Origin: Diploptera punctata
Taxonomy: Eukaryota > Arthropoda > Insecta > Blattodea > Blaberidae
Direction: 5' to 3'
Assembly: GCA_030220185.1 (NCBI GenBank)
Contig: JASPKZ010007250.1
Coordinates: 2,445,501-2,509,500 of the forward strand
DNA: 64,000 bases
In this document: piece after piece, positions 51,241-60,969 of the stretch
Position numbering within the stretch: the stretch's first letter is position 1
Layout of the letters: every line of letters starts with the position of its first letter
Program-made: the position numbers and the translations under genes
The notes under the pieces: model-generated
Databases searched by the model: none
Seen by the model: only the letters and a program-made list of their open reading frames with translations
What the model was told of the DNA's origin: nothing

Positions 51241-51724
51241 TTTTTGGTCGATGTGACTAATTTTTATTAAATATAGTAATAAATTAATTAAAATAATGGT
51301 TGGATGTAAATGACTTCTATGAGAAAGAAACATTTGGTGATCGTTGTTATGTAGCTTTCTATTTGTTTTATTATAAGCAAGGATTGTTGGCTATGAAGGC
51401 ATTTTTATATGCAGTACCGTGATTAGAATCTGTTTGATAATTTTATTATGGAAGGAGTCGTTGTAGATGATAGAGAAATTGAAGAAGCCTGGAGAGTGGG
51501 ATGTTCTGCATTAATTCCAGAAAAGTCTAAAGAAAGGTACGAGTTAGCGTACAAAACATTCAAGAAATGTTTTATTTTACTTACCGAACGTGTGCTTTTT
51601 GAGTCCATATCAGCATTGCGATTTCTTTTGTTTGCATACAACGAGGTTAGATGTGGGAACATTGACTTACTTCCAGTAACAACAATATTGGTAAGTATAA
51701 GAAATTAGTCACATCGACCAAAAA
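51241..51724 (+). mobile_element. TIR-bounded element with a single ORF
   Basis: TTTTTGGTCGATGTGACTAA (51241-51260) is repeated inverted at 51705-51724. Between them lies an 86-codon ORF (51448-51708) and AT-rich DNA. No TSD is evident. Nothing like it elsewhere in the window. Confidence 0.62.
51448..51708 (+). CDS. Short ORF resembling a tyrosine-recombinase N-terminus
   Basis: Begins MEGVVVDDREIEEAWRVGCS, then ALIPEKSKERYELAYKTFKK. I recall this leucine/proline-EKS-x-x-RY-x-x-xY-x-x-F pattern from the N-terminal SAM-like domain of Crypton-type tyrosine recombinases in insect genomes. The second half (residues 40-86) does not fit that family. GTAAGT at 51691-51696, near the end of the frame, would make a good 5' splice site. 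No catalytic R, H or Y domain is present. Function not established. Confidence 0.4.
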   Translation: MEGVVVDDREIEEAWRVGCSALIPEKSKERYELAYKTFKKCFILLTERVLFESISALRFLLFAYNEVRCGNIDLLPVTTILVSIRN

Positions 51725-51846
51725 CAATTTATTAAAATGTACACAAAGAAATATGAAATCAAAATACGTATTTACCGCAATTGTTAAACATTTAATAATA
51801 TTATAACACTAACATTGTATTGTAGTAAAAATCTTTGAACTTAAAT

Positions 51847-52313
51847 CATCATCATCATCTTCATTCATGGATTAGGTCTGTTGACCCGTTCCGACTTCAG
51901 CCCATCTCTTTCTAGGTCTGCCCACATCTCGGGTGCCTTTAGGTTTGTATTTTGTTATTTGTTTTGGATATCTATCTTCATTCATTCTGTCTATGTGTTG
52001 CTTCCATTTTTGTCTATATGTATCCATTTTATCAGTTATTGCAAATATTTCAAGTTCCTGTCTTATTTCTGTGTTCTTGATTCTGTCTTCCTTAGTGCAC
52101 CCTTTAACAGATCTCAAAAATTTCATTTCTGCCGCCGTTATCCTACTTAGGTCTTGTTTTTTATGTATCCAGGCTTCTGAACCATAGAGCAGTACCGGTA
52201 CTGCCAACATTTTATAAAATTTCAGTTGGGTCTCTCTTCTTGTTTTGTTATTTAGTGTTCGTTTTATCGTACCACATATTCCCTGGAATTTTGCTATTTT
52301 ATTATTTATAAAA
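51847..52313 (-). mobile_element. RTE-C LINE 3' end with 11-bp TSD
   Basis: Minus ORF 52210-51872: MLAVPVLLYGSEAWIHKKQD, SRITAAEMKFLRSVKGCTKE, then KQHIDRMNEDRYPKQI and KGTRDVGRPRKRWAEVGTGQ. Tail (GAT)n at 51847-51862. TGAACTTAAAT occurs at 51836-51846 and 52314-52324. One of the cleaner LINE insertions here. Confidence 0.92.
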
Positions 52314-52342
52314 TGAACTTAAATAGCATTTTTAATATAAAA

Positions 52343-52390
52343 AGGCAAAAAAATGGTTATTGAGAGAGTTATCCGTAAAAGATAAACATT
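52343..52390 (+). repeat. Scrap of the 348-bp tandem repeat family
   Basis: AAAATGGTTATTG, then GTTATCCGTAAAAGATAAAC match 3400-3440 and 3755-3785. Confidence 0.65.
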
Positions 52391-53020
52391 TTCCTAAGAA
52401 CTTTATTCTCAAATACTTATATTTTCTCCTCCCTTCAAGAAATAAAATCAATATTTAATGGTTTATTTATTTCATTTCACCAGGATTAAATTATACATAA
52501 AATAACAATTACGAATTACACTGAGCAACAAAAAAGAAACTCTTTTGTCTCAGAAAGAAAAATATGTGATTCTGATAGTATATTTTCTCCTGAAATCAAA
52601 TATTTTACCGGCTTTTCTTCATCATGCAAGGTTTCCGAGAGACAGGCATTTATAATGCCGAATACATACTTGAAAACACGATAAAAAACTGAATTAAGTA
52701 CAACTATTTCTACTCATGAGACAAAAATCATGTTGACCAGTGTAATCTGGAACTTTATTAAAATACATAATAGACATAGGCTATACAAAATACAAATGAC
52801 AAGGAAAGAATAAAAAAATAATAATAATAATAACATAAACTGATTAAATAGTTGACATGATTAGGCCGATATATTACATTTTCTAAGGAAGTATTTATGT
52901 TTCACATCCATATAACTGGGAGAGTAACAGTTTTACATATTTTCATCATAATATTTTTTTCAGAAGTTGGTACGACAAAAATCCCTGCAATGCGTAATAG
53001 CATTTCCAGAATTGAGTATT
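52391..53020 (-). mobile_element. RTE-A LINE pieces around family K
   Basis: 52391-52438 (TTCCTAAGAACTTTATTCTC) and 52885-53015 (ATGTTTCACATCCATATAAC, ATCCCTGCAATGCGTAATAG, ATTTCCAGAATTGAG) are consecutive RTE-A minus segments. The interval holds the K transposon and an AT-rich stretch. Confidence 0.7.
52518..52743 (-). mobile_element. Family K transposon, short copy 2
   Basis: ACACTGAGCAACAAAAAAGA at the left end and the complement of ACACTGGTCAACATGATTTT at the right. The interior matches both ends of copy 1 (35393-35934) in reverse orientation, with the middle (including the coding remnant) deleted. A MITE-like derivative. Confidence 0.75.
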
Positions 53021-53800
53021 CCACAGAATATTTAAATCACTCTTGATGTTTTAAATGATTAGTTTAAACGAATGTTAAAATAAACTTATTAAAAGACAAA
53101 ACACTATTCGTTTAAATAATAATATTCTAAAATAATGTAGGCTAGAGTTTGTACGTCATTCACGGCATTGACTTGTGACGCCTACCTAGAAATTTGATTT
53201 AATTAAAACGGTGGTAAATATTTACGAATTCTCTGTTTAAAGAGTTTATAACAACCCCCTGTTTCACAATGCTGTTAGCTTGATTAAAATATAGCGTCAC
53301 GTTAAAAGCTTACTTTATTATTCCCAGTACTTACAATGATAAAAACACAAATGGACAAAAAATCTCGTTAAACATGTCGAATCAAGGCTGTACAGAATGC
53401 ATTATAAGTACGATTACCTATTTCTCATTCTCTTTAAAATCATGTGGGATGTAATGGCATCCACTGCACTTTTCATGCTTCGGATTTCGAGATGGGCGGA
53501 TAAATGGCGTCAATGCGATCTTTCTGAATATAACGCCACTTCGGCAGACCACTTTAAGTACACGATGTATATCTGAGTATTGTTAATTCTTCCGAAGATT
53601 ATACATCTTACTTATAGAGGCTAATGGTAAGGTTATTGATGGCCGCATGCAAATACATTAGTCTCTACTCAAATTACTTCCAATCACTGGTGAGCTGACT
53701 CACCGTGAGCAAGTGCAAAGATCGAATTAGCTACCCACTAACTGGTCATACATGAAAGTCGTCGTTTTCGTAACATTGGCAAGAAATTACCCAGAATTCT
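53021..53800. other. Spacer, no recognised element
   Basis: GGCAGACCACTTTAAGTA at 53544-53561 recurs as GGCAGACCACTTTACGTA at about 54958, suggesting another small repeat. No ORF with motif. Confidence 0.4.
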
Positions 53801-53820
53801 CAGCGATAAAACCACTTCCG

Positions 53821-54012
53821 TTATTCTCGTCTGCTATAGAGGAACGCATTTACGCTTACGTCCCGCAAATAATACCGTATACAACGACGCCTGCGTCGCG
53901 CAATATTACGCCGATTCTCCTGTTCTTCCAGTTGAATTCTTTGGTAGACTCTATCAAATTCCTCTTCTCCGCGTATACCGAAAACATGATCGAAGTCTTC
54001 AAGGTCCGACAT
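53821..54012 (-). CDS. Basic/acidic ORF, possibly a PIF/Harbinger N-terminus
   Basis: Sixty-three codons: MSDLEDFDHVFGIRGEEEFD, then RVYQRIQLEEQENRRNIARR and RRRCIRYYLRDVSVNAFLYS. The acidic start, arginine run and RYYLRDVS-NAF resemble the segment ahead of the HTH in insect Harbinger transposases (from memory). No DDE domain and no TIR seen. Could equally be an unrelated first exon; CpG content around it is higher than in the spacers. Confidence 0.35.
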   Translation of the reverse strand: MSDLEDFDHVFGIRGEEEFDRVYQRIQLEEQENRRNIARRRRRCIRYYLRDVSVNAFLYSRRE

Positions 54013-54090
54013 CTTGGATAAAGCGGCAAGGTTTCAAACTACATCGGTTCCCTTCGGGTTCTCACGATAAGTTTTTATCTTAAGCTATGA

Positions 54091-54117
54091 TCGTAAGTTA
54101 CCTCGTCAGGTAGCTTA
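54091..54117. repeat. Small palindrome
   Basis: CGTAAGTTACCT and AGGTAGCTTACG pair around CGTC, with one mismatch. Isolated. Confidence 0.5.
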
Positions 54118-54227
54118 CGAGTTATTATCGCATGAATAGATTTCTGAGTAAGCAAAATCGTATTAGGATGAAACTTTCTGAGTAGAGAACGCCTATTTAC
54201 GGTCTAATGCGTTCAAAGATTCGACCC

Positions 54228-54266
54228 TGAAAGACCTGCCTTCGGGCAGAATTACTATGGATGGAT
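54228..54266 (+). repeat. SINE-1, 3' end only
   Basis: GAAAGACCTGCCTTCGGGCA, GAATTACTATGGATGGA is the extreme 3' end of SINE-1, severely 5'-truncated. Confidence 0.75.
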
Positions 54267-54329
54267 TATTATATGGTCTAGGACTGGTAAAACGAATGGG
54301 AATAGCCCAAAGTTATCTTAACATATGTA

Positions 54330-54705
54330 ATTCTTCTGTACGTGTGTGTGACACTGAACTCATCCTAAGCGACAGGACCGATTTTGATAAAATTTCTTGT
54401 GTGTTTTTGAGTGAGTCTCTGGATGGTTTAGATTCATAATTGTACCCTCTAAAACCATTAGGTGAACGAGTTCACCTGAAGTGAAAATTTAAAATTTGAT
54501 CTAGCGGTCACAATTTTCGATGTTTCACAACGGAACTCAGTATATCGTATTATAATAAATCGAGGTAGGTATTATCAACAAATGAGTGAAATCCGACAAT
54601 TAGAAGTGGGGGTTTACCTGAAATCCGAAATTAAAAACTGACTAGCAACCGCCACGTTTGGTTCGTGCTAGCGTACACTACCGCACGTCGGGTATTAGCT
54701 AGTTT
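54330..54705 (-). repeat. Dispersed repeat L, copy 2
   Basis: TGGATGGTTTAGATTCATAA, CTCTAAAACCATTAGGTGAA, ATCCGACAATTAGAAGTGGG and CTGACTAGCAACCGCCACG are complements of 37620-37880. ACGTCGGGTATTAGCTAGTT at the right end resembles the CGGG-ending tips of non-autonomous insect elements. Confidence 0.72.
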
Positions 54706-55020
54706 AATATAATAAAACACAATGAAATAAAGATAAATGTTCTTCCTTTATTAATGTTCTTATAACTAATTAGTGTTTTAAATTCTTTATGAAGGGTTAA
54801 TAAAATTGTGGTTTCATAAAATAAAATTTCGTGGGGCAATTAACCAAAATGTTGGGGAGATTAGTATTTATTCTAAGAATGTTTTAGTTCAGTTTAATGA
54901 TACATTATAAATACCCGTAGGCCCAATGTTATCTATTTTCAATATACGAACTATTTCGGCAGACCACTTTACGTAGATGCATTCTTGTATTGTGTACAAA
55001 GAGGAAAAAAAATCTTCAGA
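54706..55020. other. AT-rich spacer
   Basis: No recognised feature other than the short repeat near 54958. Confidence 0.35.
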
Positions 55021-55024
55021 CTCG

Positions 55025-55150
55025 GCACCCATGGCTTAAAGTCTCCGTAGAACTTGTCCCTTGCATTTTTCCATTCTAAAAATCCATCAACCACAGCTGG
55101 GTTTGAACCCGCTACCGTCCGGACTAGAGGCAATGAACATAACCTCTAGA
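55025..55150 (-). repeat. SINE-5, copy 3
   Basis: Complement of B box TGGGTTTGAACCCGC at 55099-55113, body CTAAAAATCCATCAACCACA, and GTCCCTTGCATTTTTCC, matching the SINE-5 copies at 14416 and 19832. Confidence 0.62.
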
Positions 55151-55154
55151 TCTC

Positions 55155-55268
55155 ATATAATTTTAATTGAAAATCCTTTCTTGTTTTGTTACTTAATGTT
55201 CATCTGATTGCCCCACACATACTTTGAAAACGCTTGATTTTTATTTGTACGTCTTTATCATAGTTATA
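55155..55268 (-). mobile_element. RTE-C LINE fragment
   Basis: TTTCTTGTTTTGTTACTTAA, TGCCCCACACATACTTTGAA align with 52230-52300 (TCTTGTTTTGTTATTTAGTG, ACCACATATTCCCTGGAA), the linker between RT and C-terminal domain. Confidence 0.65.
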
Positions 55269-55282
55269 AGAAAAGTGATTTC

Positions 55283-55283
<1 letters not shown>

Positions 55284-55325
<42 letters not shown>
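55284..55325. repeat. (TA)n microsatellite
   Basis: About 19 TA units followed by CATATAGGG. Confidence 0.95.
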
Positions 55326-55329
<4 letters not shown>

Positions 55330-55545
55330 GGGAAGTTCTGTTTGTTGCTGCCCCGGGAACAGAAAATATTTCAACTTCTTCATCTCATCAGCTTTGACGA
55401 GTTCAAGGCCAAGGGTATATTTGTGATATTTATGAAAATGACCACTTTGAAAATTTTTCAAGCTAACAATCAATTCTTAATTTCTGCTATTGAATGTTAC
55501 AAATGTTGAAAAAAACTCCTAAAATATACTATATTGTGTAGATGA
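55330..55545 (+). repeat. Dispersed repeat P, copy 2
   Basis: GGGAACAGAAAATATTTCAA, GACGAGTTCAAGGCCA, TTTATGAAAATGACCAC and AATCAATTCTTAATTTCTGC match 2500-2700. Its frame is broken relative to copy 1. Confidence 0.65.
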
Positions 55546-56694
55546 TGTTTTAATATAATGACGGATTTGATTTGATATTATGTGACATGATGGCTGTATA
55601 AAATAATTAAACATAACAAAGGAATTCCGTTAATGTGGACCCTCCACGAGGACCTGGGTCCACGTTACACAACCAATACGTATATTTTATGATTGAGGAT
55701 GCTATCTGTAAACCATTCCCTTACTTAATTGTATCTAATATTCTTGTAATTTTACTAAACCCAAAGAGCGCCGCTTTCTTGCAGTTGAATGACGTGCGAA
55801 AGTTATAATCAACAATAATTTTCCAAAACATTGAATAAATATCAACGATTTTTAATTATGATCAACCATAAATATTTTCATATTAATTTGTGCATGTCTG
55901 TAAAAATTAATAGAGTAAATACATTTAAAAACATATTAAAAGCTAAGGTGGACCTCAGAGGTCCATTTTTATGCGAATATGGGGGTTAATGTGGACCTTT
56001 CTTGAAATGTAAAAACGTTATAAATTATGAAGATGTTTCCAACATTTGAATAAAATAACAATGATATTTCATAGTTACAACACTAATGATAATCACTGTA
56101 ATTAAACACAATTCAAATCCCTCAATTAAAAGAAGAAAAACAACAAATTCAAAACAGGGGTCCAAATTACCCGAAGTTCCTGTATATACATATATACGAG
56201 TACAAATTAAAATATGTAATAATATTTGCATGCAAACGTATAATTAAACATGTATCCTCGTAAAATAATAAAACCATGAAATGCGTACTTTAGCTATGCT
56301 AGGAATAGAAAATATTCAGGTAGACGTGAACAAATTTTTAAAGAAAACTGCTCGAGTTTTGAACAAAAGCACTGAAGCAGATTAATTTATTAGAGCGCAC
56401 ACTCGTACTCTAAATGAATGTCGGTTCGTTTTATATAAAACAAATACCTCCGTCCTCCAATTCTGTCATCTGATTCACAGATGGCTCTATCGACGACCAC
56501 TAGAGATTTTACGCCAGTTGAAAACGTAGGTTCAGAACAAATTTAATTTAATTTGAAACTCGGTTCTCTCGCAATACTCAGGTACGTGACAATAGCAACA
56601 ACACACTGTTACACAGAACATCACCATGTTTACTAGTGTCCTCTATTATCTAAAGAATACTTCAATATATACAACTATCATTATTTATGTTATT
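55546..56694. other. AT-rich spacer with GTTAATGTGGACC motifs
   Basis: GTTAATGTGGACC occurs near 55631 and 55985 (a relative, TTAATGTGGAC, lies at 2439 just before repeat P). TGGACCTCAGAGGTCCA at about 55949-55965 is a palindrome. No ORF or element otherwise. Confidence 0.4.
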
Positions 56695-56703
56695 ACTTAT
56701 TAT

Positions 56704-57582
56704 TAGGGCAAGGCATTTAATGACCTATAAATTCGTAAAAAAATGCAAAATAAAAAAATGCATTTATGACCTAAAGAATACAAAAAATGACCAATAAAAT
56801 AAAAAAAAGACGAATAAAAAGTTAATAAATGCCAATAAAAATACTATTTCTTATATTTGAAGAGAAAAATTATACGCTCAGACCGGGACTTGAACCCGGG
56901 ACCCTTGGTTCTCTAGACCAAGTGCTCTACCAACTGAGCTACCTGAGCAAGTACCGATCTAAACGCAAATCTTTCTCTATATGCATTGTAATTCCCATCC
57001 ACTATTTCTTAGATTAAGTACTTACTTGATTACTGAATTACATAAAATTTAACCTAACTTCAAAATTTTAAAAGAAAACTATTAAAAATACACATTAGAC
57101 TACATTTTATTGCAGAAAATCCATTTCTATTATACAGTGCACTTTTACAACAATTTTGAATTGAAATTAACAATCAAAATAGGGGTAGAAGCTAATATAA
57201 GCTCTAAGCAATTGGATAAAATTCCTAGAACTGGGCAAGTTTATTAAGCATATACCTTGAAAAATAGGGGTAGTAGTTAGCAAAAATCTACTTAATTACA
57301 AAAAATTATATTGACAAGGAAAAATACTGAATTACAATAAAAATCTCAAATCAAATACAAATAATGTCACAGCCTTCCGGAAAAGTGTAAAAAATGCTCA
57401 AAATTATCTAAAAATTGCCAAAAAATTACCTATCCCTAGAAAAGTTAAGAAAATGCAAAAAAAAAATCCTAACGAATTGCATTTATTTAATCCGTGCTTT
57501 AATGTCATACATTTTCATATATGCAAGCAATGTTTCAACCTTCATAAGAAAAAGATGCAAAATCATTAATTGCCTTGCCCTA
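56704..57582. mobile_element. hAT-type non-autonomous element, perfect 8-bp TSD
   Basis: TIR TAGGGCAAGGCATTTAATGA on the left and the complement of TAGGGCAAGGCAATTAATGA on the right. CTTATTAT is present at 56696-56703 and 57583-57590. 879 bp, A-rich, with repeated AAAATGC and AATGACC strings, no transposase. It carries a tRNA-like sequence at 56876-56948. Confidence 0.88.
56876..56948 (-). tRNA. tRNA-like sequence (probable pseudogene or SINE head)
   Basis: The 73-nt minus-strand sequence folds well: acceptor GCTCAGG/TCTGAGC, D arm GCTC/GAGC with AGTTGGTA loop, a 6-bp anticodon stem CTTGGT/ACCAAG with loop CTAGAGA, T arm CCGGGTTCAAGTCCCGG. The 6-bp anticodon stem and central AGA, without the long variable arm of tRNA-Ser, argue against a working gene. 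Its flanks (TATAATTTTTCTCTTCAAAT) resemble those of the SINE-7 cassettes. Confidence 0.5.
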
Positions 57583-57614
57583 CTTATTATTAAGCTGGAT
57601 ATTGATAGTATGGC

Positions 57615-58035
57615 GCGTTTAAATTCGAAACATGATGACAGAAGCCTTGCGAGATTATGGATACAGAGTTTATGAGGAAGTGCATGATGTGGCCACTAAT
57701 GGAAGTAAAAGACGGATAGATATTATTGCATTTAGACTATCTTCTAAAATTGGTATGATATTAGATCCCACAATCCGTTTTGAGACTCATGGTGGCCAAC
57801 CTGAGGAATTTGACTGTGAAAAGAAGGCCAAAAATGGACTATTACAAAGCTAAATACCAATTAGATAGTATAACTGTCACAGAATTGATGATCGGGGCAA
57901 GAGGTACTATACCATGATTCTTAGCTAAATTTTGGAATTTCTTAGATTTGGACAGATTGTATCTTTCTAAAATTGCCATCGCTGCCATTAGAGGATCAAT
58001 TTAAATTTTAAGAAACCATCTTTACAAAATTTCTA
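57615..58035 (+). pseudogene. Retroelement C-terminal endonuclease-like domain
   Basis: Starts TEALRDYGYRVYEEVHDVAT, then SKRRIDIIAFR, then MILDPTIRFETHGGQPEEFD and CEKKAK. After a frameshift: YYKAKYQLDSITVTELMIGA, RGTIP, and FLDLDRLYLSKIAIAAIRGS, with RNHL at the end. The RRxDI, DPTxRFE, EKK and GARGTIP motifs define a domain I know from the C-termini of insect RT-bearing ORFs; a restriction-like fold is inferred. The upstream RT is missing. Confidence 0.68.
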
Positions 58036-58182
58036 CTTTATAGTATGTATACTTCAATTACAATTTGAAATTTTAAAATGTATTTACAAAATGTATTTCA
58101 TCAAATTTCGAAAATTAATTGTCTGTATCACTTCGTCCTTGAGGCAATCCTATAATGAGGAAAGTTGTATACAATACATATA

Positions 58183-58213
58183 TAGATGATATATATATAT
58201 ATATATATATATG
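58183..58213. repeat. (AT)n microsatellite
   Basis: About a dozen AT units followed by GATATATTG, just left of the Penelope-type fragment. Confidence 0.85.
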
Positions 58214-58221
58214 ATATATTG

Positions 58222-58378
58222 TAGATTTTTGAGGACATAAGTATGATTAAGGCGTTTTGTTGGGTTTTCCGCGTCATGGATTCAAGATCGCCCTCTGGGC
58301 ACTGATCCCGACGTTTCGTCATGATCCCACATGCCATTATCAAGGAATGATAGGTTCGAGTCACTATCATTATTAATT
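58222..58378 (-). repeat. Single-arm Penelope-type terminal fragment
   Basis: On the minus strand: CCTTGATAATGGCATGTGGG, then ATCATGACGAAACGTCGGGA. This is the GATNATG-stem-GAAACGTCGG pattern of the foldback cassettes, and CCGACGTTTCG also occurs in the 41593 arm. No second arm; truncated by (AT)n. Confidence 0.6.
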
Positions 58379-58379
58379 A

Positions 58380-58690
58380 ATCAATAACAATTATTATTAT
58401 TTAAAATTAAATTAACTCTATAATTCCAATTGTTGCATATGTGTAACATTGGGGATATATCACATTATTTCCTCAATAAATTAATATTTACCAGGAATGC
58501 CTGATTTACAATTATGAAACAACGTTAGGAATGCATTTTATTTCGCTACAACTAGGCCTACACATTCAGTAACTTTTAAGCCGTAACTAGAGTAAGTTTA
58601 GGTTTTAACCGTTAAGGGTTAAGTTCATTTAAGGTTATTAAACCTTTTGCTTGGAATTATATTTTATGCATGTCCACTGTATGTATATTT
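58380..58690. other. Spacer, possibly interior of the hAT element ending at 58770
   Basis: AT-rich. GGTTTTAACCGTTAAGGGTTAAG at 58600-58622 contains AACC/GGTT inverted strings. No coding match. Confidence 0.35.
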
Positions 58691-58714
58691 AAAAGTAAGT
58701 GGTTCACACCCAAC

Positions 58715-58770
58715 TCAGATGGTTGTAGAAGGGGTTCGCGAGTCGAAAAAGGTTGGAGACCGCTGCTCTA
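58715..58770. mobile_element. hAT transposon end (solo TIR)
   Basis: GGGGTTCGCGAGTCGAAAAA, GGTTGGAGACCGCTGCTCTA is the complement of a CAGCGGTCTCCAACC-type terminus, the classic hAT (Charlie/Zaphod-like) end. The matching left TIR was not found in the preceding kilobase. Confidence 0.65.
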
Positions 58771-58800
58771 AATCAAGATATAAGCTTATAGATAATTCCT

Positions 58801-59375
58801 AATTATATCTGCTCTAGTCTGAAACCCTTTCTTCTCTATCCTAATTCCCTGATATAATTCTCTGATGTTCCTATTTTTTTTGCATTCATAAATCAAAATA
58901 TATAAAACTATTATTCTACCAGTTATATATATGGATACGAAACATGGACTCTTACTTTAAGGGAGGCAAGAAAATTACGAGTATTTGAGAATAAAGTTCT
59001 TAGGAAAATTGTTGGCAAAAAAAAAGAAAAAAAGAGATGAACAGACAGGTGAATGGAGAAAACTATAAAAAATGAGCTACATTATATATATCCTATATAT
59101 AGAAAGCTTGATATAAAGGCTCGTAGACTTGCGATGGGCAGGACATGTGGCACGAATGGGAAATGAAAAAGGTGCATTGAAGCTTCTTGTAGGAAAAACA
59201 GAGGGAAAACGCCAAATTGGCAGACCAAGAATGAGGTGGGAGAATAACAAATTATGATTAGAGGGAAGTAGATTATACAGGGAATGTTGGAAAACATTAG
59301 CTCAGGATAGGGATGTATGGAGGGCTTATGTCCGCGCGGCCATGAACCTACCGTTTGATAGTGCCAGTACGTTAG
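58801..59375 (+). mobile_element. RTE-A LINE 3' end with 15-bp TSD
   Basis: RTE-A from about 58876 (AAAATATATAAAACTATTAT, GATACGAAACATGGACTCTT) to 3' end (CATGAACCTACCGTTTGATA, GTTAGTTATAG). TTATAGATAATTCCT (58786-58800) and TTATAGACAATTCCT (59376-59390) flank the unit, one mismatch. The first 75 bp inside the TSD are not RTE-A and may be filler added at the 5' junction. Confidence 0.88.
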
Positions 59376-59390
59376 TTATAGACAATTCCT

Positions 59391-60262
59391 TTATTAGATC
59401 AAAACCTATTTCACGGTCTTGAAAGTTTTCACAATGAAGACTTAGTGAATCAAAATCTAGATGAGTTGGAAAGCGGGTTGATAAGGTGCACCAGAAATGA
59501 CGTAGAAGTTTTCACATCATCATAAAGGTGTGATTATTTTCATTTATTATTAACGCATGTGTTACCATAAGCAAAACTTGGCACAAACTCTGTGTCAGGT
59601 CAGGGAATCTGTAATGTGAGTGACACAAGAAAGTTGTGTTCTAGTCATAGGTCTCAATAGTCTATTTAATTAATCCTGGGGGCTATTTGTAGCAGTGGCA
59701 AACACTTCTTGCGCTGCTCGATGCGCTCTTTGTTTTGCTCTTGTCCCTTAAGTCTGTTTGTCTGGTAGTTTGGCGAATTTTGCTGCGGACATTGCAATGC
59801 AAACTCCGACGACCACAGTCATATGACCCTAGAGGCATATTTCAAAGCAGAGGATGCTCATACGGCCCTTCATAACTATGGTTATTGCGCAAACTTTCAG
59901 CCACTTGGTATTATACTAGATTTTTTTAGTGCTGACTTGTAGAATTTTGTAGCAGGGAATAACACTCTCTCGCTGTAAGTTACTAGGAGTTTATAAATTA
60001 GATAAATATAAAACAGTTTTTATATTTAAACTATACAAAGTTAAAAGAACTCAAATTACTTCTTTTATTTTTCTTCTGTTTCAAGAGCTTCAAGTTACTC
60101 GTTAAGAAATCAAAGTCCTCGTTGAAAAAAAAAGTTTTGTCAGATTTCGAAGAAACCTTTTTAAATTGAGGGCATTCTAAACAATGATAACTTGCACATA
60201 AATCCTGATCGCTTGAGTCCGGACTTTTATCTCATAAAATATAAGATTACAATACACATAAT
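59391..60262. other. Spacer of about 870 bp, no recognised element
   Basis: 59690-59880 is GC-richer, without an ORF. No tRNA box, TIR or partner copy was noticed. Confidence 0.45.
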
Positions 60263-60321
60263 ATTCTTCTTCTTCTTCATTCCAAGGCCTGTTAAGACCC
60301 TATAGAAAATTTTCCCTGCAG
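60263..60321 (-). mobile_element. RTE-B LINE extreme 3' end
   Basis: TTCTTCTTCTTCTTCATTCC, AAGGCCTGTTAAGACCCTAT, AGAAAATTTTCCCTGCAGC matches 6200-6276, including the (GAA)n tail. It is cut by repeat F. Confidence 0.75.
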
Positions 60322-60540
60322 CCTTCCGGGAAATTCTCGTATAAGACTTGAAAGCATAATAATAGTCCCTTTGATTGGTTGCTGGCCAAAGGAAGGCAAG
60401 ACCAGTGATGGGGCTGCCATCTTATAGTCTCTGGTCAGGCTTTTCTGGAGAAGAAAAGAAAATAAAGGAAAGAAGAAATGGAAGAAAGGAAAGACTGCCT
60501 AGCCCTCGAAAGCCCTAATAGTGTCAGGGTCGAAAAAACA
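60322..60540 (+). repeat. Repeat F, copy 2
   Basis: CCTTCCGGGAAATTCTCGTA to CAGGGTCGAAAAAACAAG, the same ends as at 15692-15914 and roughly ten differences. In both places it lies inside a LINE fragment. Confidence 0.8.
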
Positions 60541-60635
60541 AGTACACGCATTTTTTTATACGATTCAACTGTTTGTGTGTGAAACCAAGGTAAAAGACAG
60601 TCAGAAGTCTAATTTCTCATTATACTATTCAACTG

Positions 60636-60852
60636 ATGCACGCCGTAGCGTAGTGGTTAAGGAATTGCGCTACAAGCCGGAAGGTCGAGGGTTCGTCCCG
60701 GTGGACTGAGGGTTTTTAAAATGACCCGAATCTTCTGCCGGCACTATGACCCCGGGGTTGACTCAGCCTCTAACGGAAATGAGTACCAGACGCTTGTTCT
60801 GGGGGTAAAGGAGGCCGTCACGCAGGGCTGACAACCCGGCTGACATCAAGAA
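60636..60852 (+). repeat. SINE-3, 3'-truncated
   Basis: TGCACGCCGTAGCGTAGTGG, TCGAGGGTTCGTCCCGG (B box with one base lost), GACGCTTGTTCTGGGGGTAA, AGGGCTGACAACCCGGCTGA. Stops at ACATCAAGAACTC, missing the final third. Confidence 0.88.
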
Positions 60853-60969
60853 CTCAAATGTTATAATTAACTACCATCCTATATTAAGAGGCTCATTCAA
60901 GAGATCCTTGGTTTCATTCGTTAAATAGGCCAATAAATAAGATTAATAGGAATATACAATGCTAATAAT

